Made by a program: the position numbers and the translations under genes. A DNA stretch of 48,838 nucleotides from an uncultured Chelatococcus sp. (GTDB lineage Bacteria > Pseudomonadota > Alphaproteobacteria > Rhizobiales > Beijerinckiaceae), in contig CALMIK010000062.1 in NCBI GenBank assembly GCA_937863995.1, positions 1-48,838 of the forward strand, read 5' to 3'. This document shows, piece by piece, positions 1 through 10,410 of this stretch. The notes beneath the pieces are model-generated. The model was not told where the DNA came from, ran no database searches, and worked only from the letters and a program-made list of their open reading frames with translations. How positions within the stretch are numbered: position 1 is the stretch's first letter; each line of letters starts with the position of its first letter.

Positions 1-1
1 G

Positions 2-235
2 TCGGTGGCGAAGTTCATCGAAAAGCGCGGGGAGGGCTTCTTCCTGCTGTCGCTCGAGGTCGACGGCATCGGCGGGGAGGTTCAGCGCCTGCGCGACATC
101 GGCGCCTCGGTGCTGCTGGACACCAGCGCGGAGGGCGATTTCGGCGCCGTCAACTTCATCCATCCTAAGTCGTGCGCCGGCGTTCAGGTCGAGCTGCTGC
201 AGCCGGCGCAGGCCGTCGCCTGCGCATCCATTTGA
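2..235 (+). CDS. VOC-family protein, methylmalonyl-CoA epimerase-like (C-terminal part)
   Basis: The gene enters from the left edge in an open frame and stops at 233-235. The visible first residues, SVAKFIEKRGEGF, match the motif that methylmalonyl-CoA epimerases and related vicinal-oxygen-chelate proteins carry before their second beta-alpha-beta module; this is followed by a short strand, a helix and a terminal beta hairpin (VELLQ). These enzymes bind a divalent metal and act on acyl-CoA or glyoxal-type substrates. The His expected in the 'GLHHI' motif is replaced here (GFFLLSLEV), so metal binding and true epimerase activity are doubtful. It lies 13 bp upstream of an SDR and a thiolase, so it is probably part of an acyl-CoA operon. 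The 5' end is not visible. Confidence 0.65.
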   Translation, partial: SVAKFIEKRGEGFFLLSLEVDGIGGEVQRLRDIGASVLLDTSAEGDFGAVNFIHPKSCAGVQVELLQPAQAVACASI

Positions 236-248
236 GGGAGGGCGCGAC

Positions 249-1151
249 GTGGGTGGTTTTGCCAGCAGAACGGCCATCGTCACCGGCGCGGGCGCCGGCC
301 TTGGCCGCAGCCATGCGCGCGGACTGGCGCGGGAGGGCGCGTGGGTCGGCGTGTCGGACATCGACCCGCGCGCGGCCGAGGAAGTCGCCGCGGAAATCGT
401 GCGCGAGGGCGGACGGGCGATCGCCATACCCGCCGACGTGTCGGACGCCGCGCAGGTGAGCGAGGCGGTGGAGAAGGCGCGCTCCATTTTCGGGCGCACC
501 GACATCCTCGTCAACAACGCCGGCATCCTGCGCGACAGGAGTTTTGGCAAGATGACGCCGGAGGATTTCGACCTCGTCATGAAGGTCCACGTGACCGGAT
601 CGTTCAACGTCTCCCGCGCCGTGTGGGATGGCATGCGCGAGACCGGCTACGGGCGCATCGTGTTCACCTCGTCGGCGTCGGGCATCTACGGCAACTTCGG
701 CCAGGCCAACTATGGCGCGGCGAAGGCCGCCATGATCGGCCTCATGAACGTGCTGCACATCGAGGGACGCAAGTACGACATCCGCGTCAACGCGCTCGCG
801 CCCATCGCCGCGACACGCATGACCGCCGGCCTCATCGACGCCGGGGTGGAGGACCTGTTCACGCCGGAAACCGTGACGCCCGCCGTGCTCTACCTCGTCG
901 GTGAGGACGCACCCTCGCGCGTGATCCTCGGTGCGGGCGCGGACGTGTTCGCCCTGACGCGCATCGAGGAAACGGAGGGCGTTTTCCTGCCCGAGGCGGA
1001 GCGGACGCCAGACGGCATCGCACGCCACTTCGACCGCATCGCCGACCGCACCCACGCCCGCACGCTGGACGGGGCCTTCGACCAGATCGGCAAGTTCGCA
1101 TCCATCGCGGCGTCCGCTCCGCGCGCCACCCTTCAGGAAGAGACATCATGA
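249..1151 (+). CDS. SDR-family dehydrogenase, 3-hydroxyacyl-CoA dehydrogenase type
   Basis: Product of 300 aa with a classical short-chain dehydrogenase fold: NAD(P)-binding TGAGAGLG at residues 12-19, NNAG near residue 90, and the catalytic triad Ser142, Tyr155 and Lys159. The [12 protein letters not shown] start and the long C-terminal extension resemble the 3-hydroxyacyl-CoA dehydrogenase domain of peroxisomal multifunctional enzyme type 2 (HSD17B4-like). GTG at 249 was chosen because a GAGGGAGG ribosome site lies just upstream. The stop overlaps the thiolase start (ATGA), so the two are translationally coupled and probably do consecutive steps: oxidation of a 3-hydroxyacyl-CoA, then thiolysis. 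The true substrate is not visible. Confidence 0.82.
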   Translation: MGGFASRTAIVTGAGAGLGRSHARGLAREGAWVGVSDIDPRAAEEVAAEIVREGGRAIAIPADVSDAAQVSEAVEKARSIFGRTDILVNNAGILRDRSFGKMTPEDFDLVMKVHVTGSFNVSRAVWDGMRETGYGRIVFTSSASGIYGNFGQANYGAAKAAMIGLMNVLHIEGRKYDIRVNALAPIAATRMTAGLIDAGVEDLFTPETVTPAVLYLVGEDAPSRVILGAGADVFALTRIEETEGVFLPEAERTPDGIARHFDRIADRTHARTLDGAFDQIGKFASIAASAPRATLQEETS

Positions 1152-2350
1152 GAGAAGCCGTCATCGTATCCACCGCCCGCACGCCCATCGGCAAGGCCTA
1201 TCGGGGCGCGTTCAACGACACCCAGGCGCAGGCGCTCGGCGGGCATGTCATCGCGCAGGCGATCGCCCGCGCCGGCGTCGATCCGGCTGAGGTCGACGAC
1301 GTTATCATCGGCGCAGCGCTCCAGCAGGGCTCGACCCACTTCAACATCGCGCGCCAGGCGGCGCTCAGGGCCGGGCTGCCGACGAGCGTCGCCGGCATGA
1401 GCCTCGACCGCCAGTGCGCCTCCGGCCTGATGGCCATCGCCACCGCCGCCAAGCAGATCGTGCACGACGGCATGACGGTTGCTGTCGGCGGCGGGCTGGA
1501 GTCCATCTCGCTCGTCCAGACGCAAAAACTCAATCTGGATCGCGCCCAGGACCCGTGGCTGACCGCCCATCGGCCGGACCTCTACATGACGATGCTGGAG
1601 ACGGCCGAGATCGTCGCCGACCGTTACGACGTTCCGCGCGAGCGGCAGGACGTCTATGCGCTCGAATCCCAGCAGCGCACGGCGCGGGCGCAGGCACAGG
1701 GGCTGTTCGATGCCGAGATCGTGCCGCTGCCAAGCATCATGAAGGTCGCCGACAAGGCGACGGGCGAGGTGCGCGACGTCGAGGTCGTCATCGGCAAGGA
1801 CGAGGGCAACCGCCCCGAAACGACGCTCGAGGGTTTGCAGGGGCTGAAGCCGGTGTTTTCGGGCGGCCTGTCGGTCGCGGCGGGCCGCTTCATCACCGCC
1901 GGCAATGCGTCGCAGCTCTCGGACGGCGCCTCGGCTTCGGTGCTGGTGGAGGCGGGGGAGGCGCAGCGGCGCGGCCTGCCTGTGCTTGGCATCTATCGCG
2001 GCATGGCGGTGGCGGGCTGCGATCCCGACGAAATGGGGATCGGTCCGGTGTTCGCCGTGCCCAAGCTGCTCGCACGCCATGGCCTGAAGGTCGACGACAT
2101 CGGCCTGTGGGAGCTGAACGAGGCCTTCGCCGTGCAGGCGCTCTATTGCCGTGACCGGCTCGGCATCGACCCGGCGCTGTTCAACGTCAACGGCGGCGCC
2201 ATTTCGATCGGCCATCCCTACGGCATGTCGGGCGCGCGCCTTGTGGGGCACGCCCTGATCGAGGGCAAGCGGCGCGGCGTGCGTTATGTCGTCGTCACGA
2301 TGTGCGTGGGCGGCGGCATGGGCGCGGCGGGCCTCTTCGAGGTCGCCTGA
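1148..2350 (+). CDS. Thiolase family acetyl-CoA acyltransferase
   Basis: Product of 400 aa, normal length for a degradative or biosynthetic thiolase. The nucleophilic Cys90 lies in DRQCASG, His356 in GHPYG, and the second catalytic Cys386 in MCVGGGMG. The reaction is CoA-dependent cleavage of a 3-ketoacyl-CoA (or the reverse condensation). The NEAF motif needed to polarise the substrate is present in [11 protein letters not shown]. It overlaps the upstream SDR by four bases (ATGA). A second, distinct thiolase lies at 22749-23930, so the two presumably serve different pathways. Confidence 0.93.
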   Translation: MREAVIVSTARTPIGKAYRGAFNDTQAQALGGHVIAQAIARAGVDPAEVDDVIIGAALQQGSTHFNIARQAALRAGLPTSVAGMSLDRQCASGLMAIATAAKQIVHDGMTVAVGGGLESISLVQTQKLNLDRAQDPWLTAHRPDLYMTMLETAEIVADRYDVPRERQDVYALESQQRTARAQAQGLFDAEIVPLPSIMKVADKATGEVRDVEVVIGKDEGNRPETTLEGLQGLKPVFSGGLSVAAGRFITAGNASQLSDGASASVLVEAGEAQRRGLPVLGIYRGMAVAGCDPDEMGIGPVFAVPKLLARHGLKVDDIGLWELNEAFAVQALYCRDRLGIDPALFNVNGGAISIGHPYGMSGARLVGHALIEGKRRGVRYVVVTMCVGGGMGAAGLFEVA

Positions 2351-2390
2351 CAACCAGATCCGGCTATGCAATAAGGGGAGCACGATCCAT

Positions 2391-3230
2391 GTGAAAGCCG
2401 GACTGCTGACAATGATCAATCGACAATCCGATGCCGGTGCCTCCGCCGGCGGCTGTGAAACGTCGCTTTTGCCTGAAGACGTGCAGCGCTTCGGCGCCGA
2501 TCCCGTTGCGTCGTTCCGCTCTAACCTGGCATCGGTGGAGCGCCGCATCGCCGATGCCTGCGCGCGCGCCGGGCGCGACCGGGCGTCGGTGCGGCTGCTG
2601 CCGATCAGCAAGACCGTGCCCGCGCACATCCTGCGGTTTGCGTTCGCGGCGGGCATCGCCGCGTTCGGCGAAAACAAGATCCAGGAGGCGATGGCCAAGC
2701 ATGAGGCGCTCAACGATCTTCCCGTGGACTGGAGCATCGTTGGCCATCTGCAGACCAACAAGGTCAAGTATCTCACCCGCTTCGCCGTCGAATTCCACGC
2801 CCTCGACAGCCTGCGTCTGGCCGATCTGCTGAATGCGCGGCTGGAGCGCGAAGACCGCTTCCTCGACGTTTACGTGCAGGTCAATACCTCTGGCGAGGAG
2901 AGCAAGTTCGGCCTGCATCCGGATGCGCTTGTGCCATTCGTTGATGCGCTCGGCGATTTTCCGCGGTTGCGGCCGCGCGGGCTGATGACGCTCGCGTTGC
3001 TGAGCGCCGACACCGCGAGGGTGCGGCCGTGCTTCGCGCTGCTGCGCCGCCTGCGCGATGAAGCGGCAGCGCGCAACCCGGCCATAGCGGGACTTTCCAT
3101 GGGTATGACGGGCGATTTCGAGACGGCGATCGAGGAAGGCGCGACAGTCGTGCGCGTCGGCCAGGCGATCTTCGGCGCGCGCCCGACGCCCGACAGCCAC
3201 TACTGGCCAACGGCAGGGGAACGGGCATGA
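2391..3230 (+). CDS. YggS/PROSC-family PLP-binding protein with N-terminal extension
   Basis: Product of 279 aa from GTG 2391, which follows an AAGGGGAG ribosome site at 2373-2380. An in-frame ATG at 2412 is a weaker alternative. The core is a fold-type III TIM barrel: PLP-binding Lys74 in [23 protein letters not shown] and the phosphate-binding stretch [17 protein letters not shown] with VRVGQAIFG. Family members buffer free pyridoxal phosphate and influence amino- and keto-acid pools; they have no clear catalytic activity. PLP-Lys sits about 38 residues further in than in E. coli YggS, so there is an N-terminal extension. The gene overlaps the DapA-family gene by four bases, an unusual partner for a protein normally found with cell-division or proC genes. 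Confidence 0.85.
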   Translation: MKAGLLTMINRQSDAGASAGGCETSLLPEDVQRFGADPVASFRSNLASVERRIADACARAGRDRASVRLLPISKTVPAHILRFAFAAGIAAFGENKIQEAMAKHEALNDLPVDWSIVGHLQTNKVKYLTRFAVEFHALDSLRLADLLNARLEREDRFLDVYVQVNTSGEESKFGLHPDALVPFVDALGDFPRLRPRGLMTLALLSADTARVRPCFALLRRLRDEAAARNPAIAGLSMGMTGDFETAIEEGATVVRVGQAIFGARPTPDSHYWPTAGERA

Positions 3231-4129
3231 GCTTCCTGAAAGGGTTATGCGCATTTCCGATCACGCCCGCCGACCGGCACGGCCATGTCGATGCGGCCGG
3301 AATGAGCGCTCTTGCCAACCGGCTGGCGGACGCGCGCGTCGATTCCATCGGCGTGCTCGGCAGCACCGGCATTTACATGTATCTGGCGCGCGCCGAACGG
3401 CGCCGCGCGCTCGAGGCGGCGCGGGCCGGAAGCGGCGGCCGCATTCCGATCGTTGCCGGGATAGGCGCGCTGCGCACCGACGAGGCAGTTGCATGCGCGC
3501 AGGACGCCCGCGCCATCGGCGCCGTTGCAGGGCTGCTGCCAGCCGTTTCCTATACGCCGCTGGGCGAGGACGAGGTTTTCGAACATTTCGCCACCGTCGC
3601 GCGTGAAGGCGGCCTGCCGGTCATCATCTACGACAACCCGGCCACCACGCATTTCCGGTTCACGCCGGCGCTCGTCGGCCGCCTCGCGCAGCTTCCCGGC
3701 ATCATCGCGATCAAGAACCCGGGTGTGGACGCCGCCGAAACGGCGCACCAGCTGGCGGCGCAGCGCGCGATCGTGCCCCGCGACTTTTCAATCGGTTGCA
3801 GCGCGGACTGGACCGCGGCCGAGACCATGCTGGCCCGAGCCGATGTATGGTACAGCGTGCTCGCCGGCGTATTGCCCGATATTTGCCTTGAGATCGTCCG
3901 CGCGGCCCGGCAGGGAGATGCTGCAAGAGTTCGACAGCTGGATGGCGCGATCACGCCGCTATGGGAATTGTTCCGGCAGTTCTCCAGCTTACGTGTCGTC
4001 TATGCGCTCGCCGATCTGCTTGGCATCTGCCGCAGCGAACCGCCGCGCCCGATCCTGCCGCTTCCCGACCCGGCGAAGCATCGGCTTGCCGGGTGGCTCT
4101 CGAACCTGCACGACACATCTCTGACCTGA
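3227..4129 (+). CDS. DapA/NAL-family aldolase or dehydratase
   Basis: Product of 300 aa, the usual size of dihydrodipicolinate synthase/N-acetylneuraminate lyase enzymes. The Schiff-base Lys163 lies in IAIKNP and the conserved Tyr135 in IIYDNP, with an N-terminal strand (GLCAFPITP) and the GSTG phosphate/carboxylate loop (canonically GTTG). Family chemistry is retro-aldol cleavage, condensation or dehydration of a 2-oxo acid through a lysine imine. The start overlaps the YggS-like stop (ATGA), so they are coupled. Being fused to an acyl-CoA operon rather than lysine genes, it is probably a catabolic 2-keto-acid aldolase or dehydratase, not DapA itself. It is the last gene before a 455-bp gap. 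Confidence 0.85.
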   Translation: MSFLKGLCAFPITPADRHGHVDAAGMSALANRLADARVDSIGVLGSTGIYMYLARAERRRALEAARAGSGGRIPIVAGIGALRTDEAVACAQDARAIGAVAGLLPAVSYTPLGEDEVFEHFATVAREGGLPVIIYDNPATTHFRFTPALVGRLAQLPGIIAIKNPGVDAAETAHQLAAQRAIVPRDFSIGCSADWTAAETMLARADVWYSVLAGVLPDICLEIVRAARQGDAARVRQLDGAITPLWELFRQFSSLRVVYALADLLGICRSEPPRPILPLPDPAKHRLAGWLSNLHDTSLT

Positions 4130-4584
4130 TCTGTGTATTGGAAATAATTCTGATATGACATTTCGTCTATTTTCAACTTCTTGTTGAAATTGAAATCCTG
4201 CCGGTTCAATGGTTCCAATTCATCGGAATGTGCTTCGGGGAACTCCGGCGCGTTCCTTTGTCCTCGGCCCCGGCATGAGCTGGCGACCAATATCCTGATC
4301 GTTATTGATATCAAACGGTCATAATGTTCCATGTGTGCTTCAAGTATAAGATAGATATAGACATTTAGACTTTTTTGTCGCGTTCGCGTCCAGATTGGGC
4401 GGATAATTGGCGCTTATTTTACATATTTTTGTCGCATCATGGCGTTTTTTTCCCCTGTTTTTACACTTTTGTCTATCAACCAAGCGTTGATTGGTTGGAT
4501 AGACCGGTATATCTACGCGCTTGCACGCCACGTTGAATCTTATCAATTGATTCTCGATGGGCATTTTGCGGAGGAGACAATATC
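4130..4584. other. AT-rich intergenic leader ahead of the TetR gene
   Basis: This 455-bp stretch has no convincing gene; short open frames on the minus strand have no ribosome site or recognisable product. It is much AT-richer than its surroundings. It holds a 7-bp inverted repeat (TTTCAAC 4171-4177, GTTGAAA 4183-4189) and the long palindrome described separately at 4471-4504. Both genes flanking it point the same way, so it contains the promoter of the TetR-importer operon. Confidence 0.6.
4471..4504. promoter_or_regulatory. Large palindrome, candidate TetR operator
   Basis: GTCTAT (4471-4476) plus CAACCAA (4477-4483), a 7-base centre, then TTGGTTG (4491-4497), one unpaired G and ATAGAC (4499-4504): 13-base arms with a single bulge. 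It lies 80 bp upstream of the TetR start. A possible -35 (TTGATT, 4487-4492) is inside it and a TATA-like stretch (4508-4513) follows, so a bound dimer would block transcription. Autoregulation is the usual arrangement for TetR proteins; binding here is inferred. Confidence 0.55.
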
Positions 4585-5187
4585 ATGGCCGCTGAAAAAA
4601 TGTCTTCGGTAAATAAATGGCGTGGACGTTCAGTGAAAGATGCCATTTTGGTCGCCGCGAGTGATCTGTTTTACTCTAAGGGCATCGGGAACGTAGGCGT
4701 TGACAGGATTGTAGAATCTTCTGACATCGCACGGGGAACGCTCTATAAGCACTACAGGGGTAAGGACGCGCTCATCTCTGCGTATCTTGAAGAGAGGAAC
4801 CGATTGACAATAGAATATATTGTCAATCGAGCCAAAAAGGCGTTGGATGTAAATGAAAAGGTCGGATCTGTATTCGATCATCTGCATGACAGAATTGGCC
4901 TGAAAGGTTTCAGGGGATGCGCTTTCCTTCTCGCTTTGGCCGAGGTGGGCGACTCCGCTGCCGTCCGCCGGCAAGTGGTGGAACACAAAGCGCAAGTTCG
5001 GCAGATCTTTCATGGAATACTTGAGGATGGCGCGATCGATCATGCCTCCGTCAAGGCGGATCTGCTGTTGATCCTCTACGAGGGCGTTCTGACAACTTCC
5101 GCTTCCGGATCTGTTGTTGATGCTGCTCGAAAAGCAAAGAACATTGTTCATGTTATTCTGCGTGATACACAAATATCACCTGAATAA
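4585..5187 (+). CDS. TetR-family transcriptional regulator
   Basis: Product of 200 aa with the N-terminal TetR helix-turn-helix: the helix preceding it (DAILVAASDLFYSKG), then VGVDRIVESSDIARGTLYKHYRGKD at about residues 40-64, followed by an all-helical ligand-binding region. The recognition helix TLYKHY is typical. It starts nine bases before the binding-protein gene of a sugar-type importer and probably controls that operon and itself through the upstream palindrome. Codon use is noticeably more AT-rich than in the neighbouring importer genes, which suggests a different history. The ligand is unknown, likely the imported sugar or a product of it. Confidence 0.9.
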   Translation: MAAEKMSSVNKWRGRSVKDAILVAASDLFYSKGIGNVGVDRIVESSDIARGTLYKHYRGKDALISAYLEERNRLTIEYIVNRAKKALDVNEKVGSVFDHLHDRIGLKGFRGCAFLLALAEVGDSAAVRRQVVEHKAQVRQIFHGILEDGAIDHASVKADLLLILYEGVLTTSASGSVVDAARKAKNIVHVILRDTQISPE

Positions 5188-5196
5188 AGGAGAAAA

Positions 5197-6186
5197 ATGA
5201 TGCAATTGCACCAGTTGAAGTTTCTTCTTCTGTCTCTGGTACTGCTTTTTGCCGGGAACCCCGGATATTCCAACGCGCAGACCGCGCCAAAGAAGCAATC
5301 CGAAATTCCCGTGAAGATCTACTCCGTCATTCATGGTTCGCCTGGCGATCCCTTCTGGGCCGTCTACCGCAAGGGCCTGGCGGACGCGGCGCGCGATTTC
5401 AATGTCGAGCTTACCGATCTCGGGCCGACGAAGTTCTCGATTCAGGAGCATGTCGAGCTTCTGAACAGCACCATCGCGGCCCGCCCGCAGGGGATCATCT
5501 CGTCCGTGGTCAATGTCGACGCCAACGATGAACCGCTGCGGCGCGCCATTTCTTCCGGTATTCCGGTCATCGCCGTCAACGTTAAGGACCCCCGTCCGGT
5601 CGGCGAGCGCATTCCGTACCTGTTCTACATCGGCACCGACAACGAGCTCGCCGGGCGGGCCGTGGCGCAGCGGATCGTCGACACCAAGAAGCCCAAGCGC
5701 GCCGTGTGCACGATCAGCGAGGCCGGCAATCTGACGACCGAGCTGCGCTGCCGTGGCGCCACGGCCGTCTTCGCCGAGAACGGCATCCAGACCGACAAGT
5801 TGCTGACCGGAACCAACCCCACGCAGGTGGGTGAGATCCTGAAGGGCTACTTCGCCAACCAGCCGGATACCGAGGCGCTGGTGTTGTCGGGCGTGCCCAA
5901 CACCCAGCCCGGGCTGCAGGCGCTTGAAGAGGCGGGGCTCGCCTCCAAGGTGGCCATGGGCACCTTCGATCTCTCCGGCCCCATCCTGGACGGGATCAAG
6001 GCGAACAAGATTCTCGTGTCCGTCGCCCAGCAGCAATACCTGCAAGGCTACCTGGCGGTGCAGTTCCTGTCGCTGAACATCCGTTACGGCTTCTCCGCGG
6101 CCAATGACGTGCTGACCGGCCCGACCGTCCTCGACAGCACCAACATCGACCGCTTCATCGCGGCGGTGAAAGACGGCTACTCATGA
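5197..6186 (+). CDS. Periplasmic sugar-binding protein of an RbsB-type ABC importer
   Basis: Product of 329 aa. An N-terminal signal peptide (hydrophobic stretch LLLSLVLLFAG, cleavage after SNAQ or nearby) directs it to the periplasm. The mature protein has the peripla_BP_4/LacI-like layout: HGSPGDPFWAVYRKGLADAA near the start, IISSVVNVDAN, GIPVIAVNV and YIGTDNELAGR, all familiar in ribose/xylose/inositol binding proteins. AAGGAG lies just upstream of ATG 5197; ATG 5200 is an equally possible start. The stop overlaps the permease start by four bases. Ligand probably a pentose, inositol or related polyol, given the MocA-type dehydrogenase downstream. Confidence 0.9.
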   Translation: MMQLHQLKFLLLSLVLLFAGNPGYSNAQTAPKKQSEIPVKIYSVIHGSPGDPFWAVYRKGLADAARDFNVELTDLGPTKFSIQEHVELLNSTIAARPQGIISSVVNVDANDEPLRRAISSGIPVIAVNVKDPRPVGERIPYLFYIGTDNELAGRAVAQRIVDTKKPKRAVCTISEAGNLTTELRCRGATAVFAENGIQTDKLLTGTNPTQVGEILKGYFANQPDTEALVLSGVPNTQPGLQALEEAGLASKVAMGTFDLSGPILDGIKANKILVSVAQQQYLQGYLAVQFLSLNIRYGFSAANDVLTGPTVLDSTNIDRFIAAVKDGYS

Positions 6187-7216
6187 ATTCCGACGCGCCC
6201 ATCACGCCGCGAACCGACATCCTGCCGAGGGTTGCGGCTCACGCCCGACGCGGCCTGACGTCCCTTCGCGGCGTGCTGGGCGCGGTGCCCGAGATCGGCG
6301 CCATCGGCGCCGCCCTCAGCGTGTTCATTTTCTTCGCCGCCACCACGCCGAACTTCCTCACCGTCGCCTCCGTGAGCTCGATGCTCATCGTCGCGGCGGA
6401 GATCGGCGTGATCGCGATACCGATGACGCTGTTGATGATTTCCGGGCATTTCGACCTGTCGGCCGGGTCGGTGCTGGGGTTTTCGTCGCTGCTGCTGCCG
6501 GTGCTCGTGGTCAACCACGGGGTGCAGGCGGATGTCGCGCTGCTGGCGGCATTCGCGGCGGCGCTGGCGATCGGCTGGCTGCAGGGGGCGATCACGGTTC
6601 ATTTCGGGTTGCCGTCCTTCATCGTGACGTTGGGCGGGCTGCTGTTCTGGCGGGCCGCGACCTACGTCATGACCGGGGGCTTTCCGTTGAGCCTGCCGAA
6701 ACAGCCCGGCATCATCAGCGCCTTCTCGTTTCCGCTCGGCCGGGGCTTCTATGCGTCCGCGCTGTGGTTTGCCGCTTTCGCGTGCATCTTCAGCTTCGTT
6801 GTGGCGCGCACGCGCTTCGGCAACTGGGTGTTCGCGGCGGGCGGCAACGAACGCGCGGCGCGCAGCCTCGGCGTGCCTGTGGACCGGGTATGGATCTCGC
6901 TGTTCGTGCTGACGGCGGCGGGCGCGAGCATCGCCGGCTTCATGCAGGTGGGGCGCTTCAACTCGGTCGATGCGCTGCGCGGCGCCGGCATTGAGCAGCA
7001 GGTGATCGCGGCGGCGGTCATCGGCGGTGTGCGGCTCACGGGCGGCTATGGCTCGGTGATCGGCACCGCGCTCGGCTGCCTGATGTTCGGCATGATCCGC
7101 AACGGGCTGGTTCTGGCGGGCCTTGGCTCGTACTGGTTCGAGGGCATCACCGGCCTCATCCTCGTTGGCGCGGTCATCGTCAATCAATGGCTGGCGCGCG
7201 GCGTGGGGGAACGGCG

Positions 7217-7220
<4 letters not shown>
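6183..7220 (+). CDS. RbsC-type sugar ABC transporter permease
   Basis: Product of 345 aa with eight to ten hydrophobic segments, matching the BPD_transp_2 family. Recognisable pieces are the first membrane helix (ALSVFIFFAATTPNFLT), the FDLSAGSVLGF loop that touches the ATPase, and GAGIEQQVIAAAVIGGVRLTGGYG near the C-terminus. It forms the inner-membrane channel for the substrate delivered by the upstream binding protein. Start and stop both overlap the neighbouring genes in ATGA junctions, so it is produced in fixed ratio with them. Confidence 0.92.
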
Positions 7221-7987
<767 letters not shown>

Positions 7988-8106
7988 GGACCGCCGTCTT
8001 ACCGGACAGGCCTTGGCCACGCGTTCAAAGCGGCTTGCGCATTCATGGCATCGCCATCCCGATGCAATCATCTCTTTTGTTCAGATTTTACAGCAGGATA
8101 TGAAAA

Positions 8107-9174
8107 ATGACGGACGTAATTCACGCATCGCGCAACAATCCCGTGCGCGTGGCGCTGGCGGGCCTCGGGCGGGTCGGCACCGTGCACGCTCACAACATCC
8201 TGAACGCGCTGCCGCAGGCGGAACTCGTGCGCATTCAGGATGCGGACGAGGAGGTCGCCCGCGCGCGCTCGGCCGAACTCTGCGGTATTCCGTGGTCGCT
8301 CGACTTCGCGGAGATCGTGGCTGATCCCGCCATCGAGGCCATCCTGATCGCGACGCCCAGCACGCTTCATCTCGAGCATATCCGCATCGCGGCGCAGGCG
8401 GGCAAGCATATCTTCGTCGAGAAGCCGATCGCGCTCACCCGCGCCGATACATTCGAGGCGATCGAGATCGCACGCGCGAACGGCGTGCGCCTGCAGGTGG
8501 GCTTCCAGCTGCGCTTCGAACCGACCTTCATCGAGGCGCGCCAGGCGATCGACAACGGCGATGTCGGCCAGATCTACCAGGTGCGCATCACCCATCGCGA
8601 CTACAAGCCGCGCGACATCGCCTTCACGCTCACCTCGGGCGGGCTATATGCCGATGTCACCGTGCACGATTTCGACCTGGCGCGCTTCCTCGCCGGCGAG
8701 ATCGCCGAGGTCACCGCGTTCGGCGATGCCCTGTCGCCCGGTTTTGCCGACAGCGGCGACATCGATAACGGCATCGTGGTTGTGCGCTTCACCAACGGCG
8801 CTTTCGGCGTCATCGACAACACGCGGGTCGGCGGGTACGGCTTCGATTTCTTCGCCGAGATTCTGGGATCGCGGTCGACCGTGCGCGCCGTCTTGCCGCT
8901 GCGGAAATCCGGCATCGAGGTTCTCACCGACGCCCGCTCGACGACGCAGAACGTGACGCGCGGCGTCCAGTCCTACAACCGCGCCTACATCGGTGAGCTG
9001 AAATCCTTCCTCGAGGATGTCGTGCGCGGTGGGCGGCAGCCGGAATCGTCGAGCCTCGACGCGGCGGCGGCGTTCGTGCTCGCCGAGGCGGCGGAGATTT
9101 CCCGGCGCGAGCGGCGAACCGTCAAGCTCGACCATACCGCCGCCAGCGACGGCACCGTCTACGACATCCGGTAG
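8107..9174 (+). CDS. Gfo/Idh/MocA-family dehydrogenase, inositol 2-dehydrogenase-like
   Basis: Product of 355 aa with an N-terminal Rossmann fold (GLGRVGTVHAHNI at about residues 19-31) and the family EKPIALT motif, whose Lys is catalytic. The C-terminal substrate domain contains GGLYADVTVHDFDLARFLAG, where the Asp and His pair close the active site, as in IolG-type myo-inositol dehydrogenases. The enzyme oxidises a cyclitol or sugar with NAD(P). It lies 119 bp downstream of the importer ATPase on the same strand, and so likely acts on the imported compound. Myo- or scyllo-inositol is a reasonable guess; no other iol genes are visible. Confidence 0.88.
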   Translation: MTDVIHASRNNPVRVALAGLGRVGTVHAHNILNALPQAELVRIQDADEEVARARSAELCGIPWSLDFAEIVADPAIEAILIATPSTLHLEHIRIAAQAGKHIFVEKPIALTRADTFEAIEIARANGVRLQVGFQLRFEPTFIEARQAIDNGDVGQIYQVRITHRDYKPRDIAFTLTSGGLYADVTVHDFDLARFLAGEIAEVTAFGDALSPGFADSGDIDNGIVVVRFTNGAFGVIDNTRVGGYGFDFFAEILGSRSTVRAVLPLRKSGIEVLTDARSTTQNVTRGVQSYNRAYIGELKSFLEDVVRGGRQPESSSLDAAAAFVLAEAAEISRRERRTVKLDHTAASDGTVYDIR

Positions 9175-9195
9175 TTTTTTGCCGCCGCAGCCGGC

Positions 9196-10284
9196 TTATA
9201 CGCCGGGTGCGGGCCAGTGCGGCGGCGCGTCGGGAAACACCTCCGGCGCGTTGGCCGGTCCCGCGTCAGCCCTGCCGGCGCGCCGGCAATGGCTGGGAGA
9301 GATGCCGAAAAGCGCGGTGAACTCGCGCGAGAAATGGGCCGTGTCGGCGAAGCCGCAGTCGAGCGCGATCCGGGTGATGCTCTCGCGCGTGTTGTCGAGC
9401 TTCCAGCGGCCGTACTTGACGCGCATGATCCGGTACATCTGCATCGGCGTCATGTCGAGGGCTGCCTTGAACGCCCGCTGGAGCTGGCGGCTGCTGACGC
9501 CGACATAGCGCGCCACCACGGGCAGCGACGGCGGGTAGTCGATCTGCTGCTCCATGAAGTGCACGGCGCGCAGCACGCGGTCGTCCGTGACATGCTCCAT
9601 TTCCTGCACGAAGTGGGCTTGCGGCAGGCTGGGCGCGCGCATGCCGGCCAGCATCATGTGCCGCACCACCTGCTGCGCCCGGTTGCGGCCGCAGTGGCGC
9701 GACACGAGATGCAGGCCCATGTCGATGGCCGCCGTTGAGCCCGCGCATGTGATCAGATCGCCTTCGTCGACGAACAGGCGGTCGACGGTCGCGCGCACGT
9801 GGGGGAACTGCTTGCGGAAGGCGTCGAGCACGTTCCAGTGGATGCAGAGCGTGCGTTCGTCCGCGAGGCCGGCGCGGGCGATGGCGAACGAGCCGGTGCA
9901 CACCCCGAGCATGCGGACACCCTGGCGGTGCGCCTGCCGCAGGTAGTTGTCGAGGGCGGGCATCGCCCGCGCCACGTGATAGTCGTTGCCGCCGCACACG
10001 GCGATGTAGTTGAACTGGCCGGGGTCGAGAAAATCTTCCGCACCGGTCACGCGCAGGCCGCAACTGGCCTCGCGCCACGGCGCGCCGGGGGTCATGATGC
10101 GCCACGACGTATGGATCTGCCGGCTGCGCCCGCCGCTGTCCGCCGCCAGCCGCAGGGCGTCGATCAGCCCGGCGAAAGCCGCCAACGTGAACGATTCCAG
10201 CAGGATGAAACCCACCCTGAGCGCCGGCTGCTGAGCCGCCGTGCCGGGTTGGGCGTCGCCGTTCGTCGACGGGGGGCTCGTCAT
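9196..10284 (-). CDS. GlxA-type AraC-family regulator with DJ-1/PfpI domain
   Basis: Product of 362 aa. Residues about 20-200 are a class-I amidotransferase-like (DJ-1/PfpI) sensor domain, with the nucleophile-elbow motif GVCTGSFAIARAGL; the C-terminal third is an AraC double helix-turn-helix (VARYVGVSSRQLQRAF, then IALDCGFADTAHFSREF with the FGISPSHCRR end). Such regulators often control carnitine, choline, dimethylglycine or hydroxyproline use in rhizobia and pseudomonads. It is divergent from a decayed transporter and the proline racemase-family gene and probably regulates that transcript. Its 3' end converges on the MocA-type gene with 21 bp between them. Confidence 0.9.
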   Translation of the reverse strand: MTSPPSTNGDAQPGTAAQQPALRVGFILLESFTLAAFAGLIDALRLAADSGGRSRQIHTSWRIMTPGAPWREASCGLRVTGAEDFLDPGQFNYIAVCGGNDYHVARAMPALDNYLRQAHRQGVRMLGVCTGSFAIARAGLADERTLCIHWNVLDAFRKQFPHVRATVDRLFVDEGDLITCAGSTAAIDMGLHLVSRHCGRNRAQQVVRHMMLAGMRAPSLPQAHFVQEMEHVTDDRVLRAVHFMEQQIDYPPSLPVVARYVGVSSRQLQRAFKAALDMTPMQMYRIMRVKYGRWKLDNTRESITRIALDCGFADTAHFSREFTALFGISPSHCRRAGRADAGPANAPEVFPDAPPHWPAPGV

Positions 10285-10410
10285 GGGCCGGATTGTCTCC
10301 TGTGGTTCACTGGAAGCGAAATTTGTCGTTTATCTTCAAATGCAGGGCGACAGACTTCAAGCCTTTTCCGGCGAACGTTGCGAACCTCTCTGAATAACAA
10401 AACGTCACAT

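Noticed and set aside
165..1055. 296-aa open frame on the minus strand
   Set aside because: It is the reverse complement of the SDR gene; composition is Arg/His-rich and there is no ribosome site or family match.
4340..4564. 74-aa minus-strand frame in the AT-rich leader
   Set aside because: No ribosome site, no family match, and it overlaps the palindrome and likely promoter.
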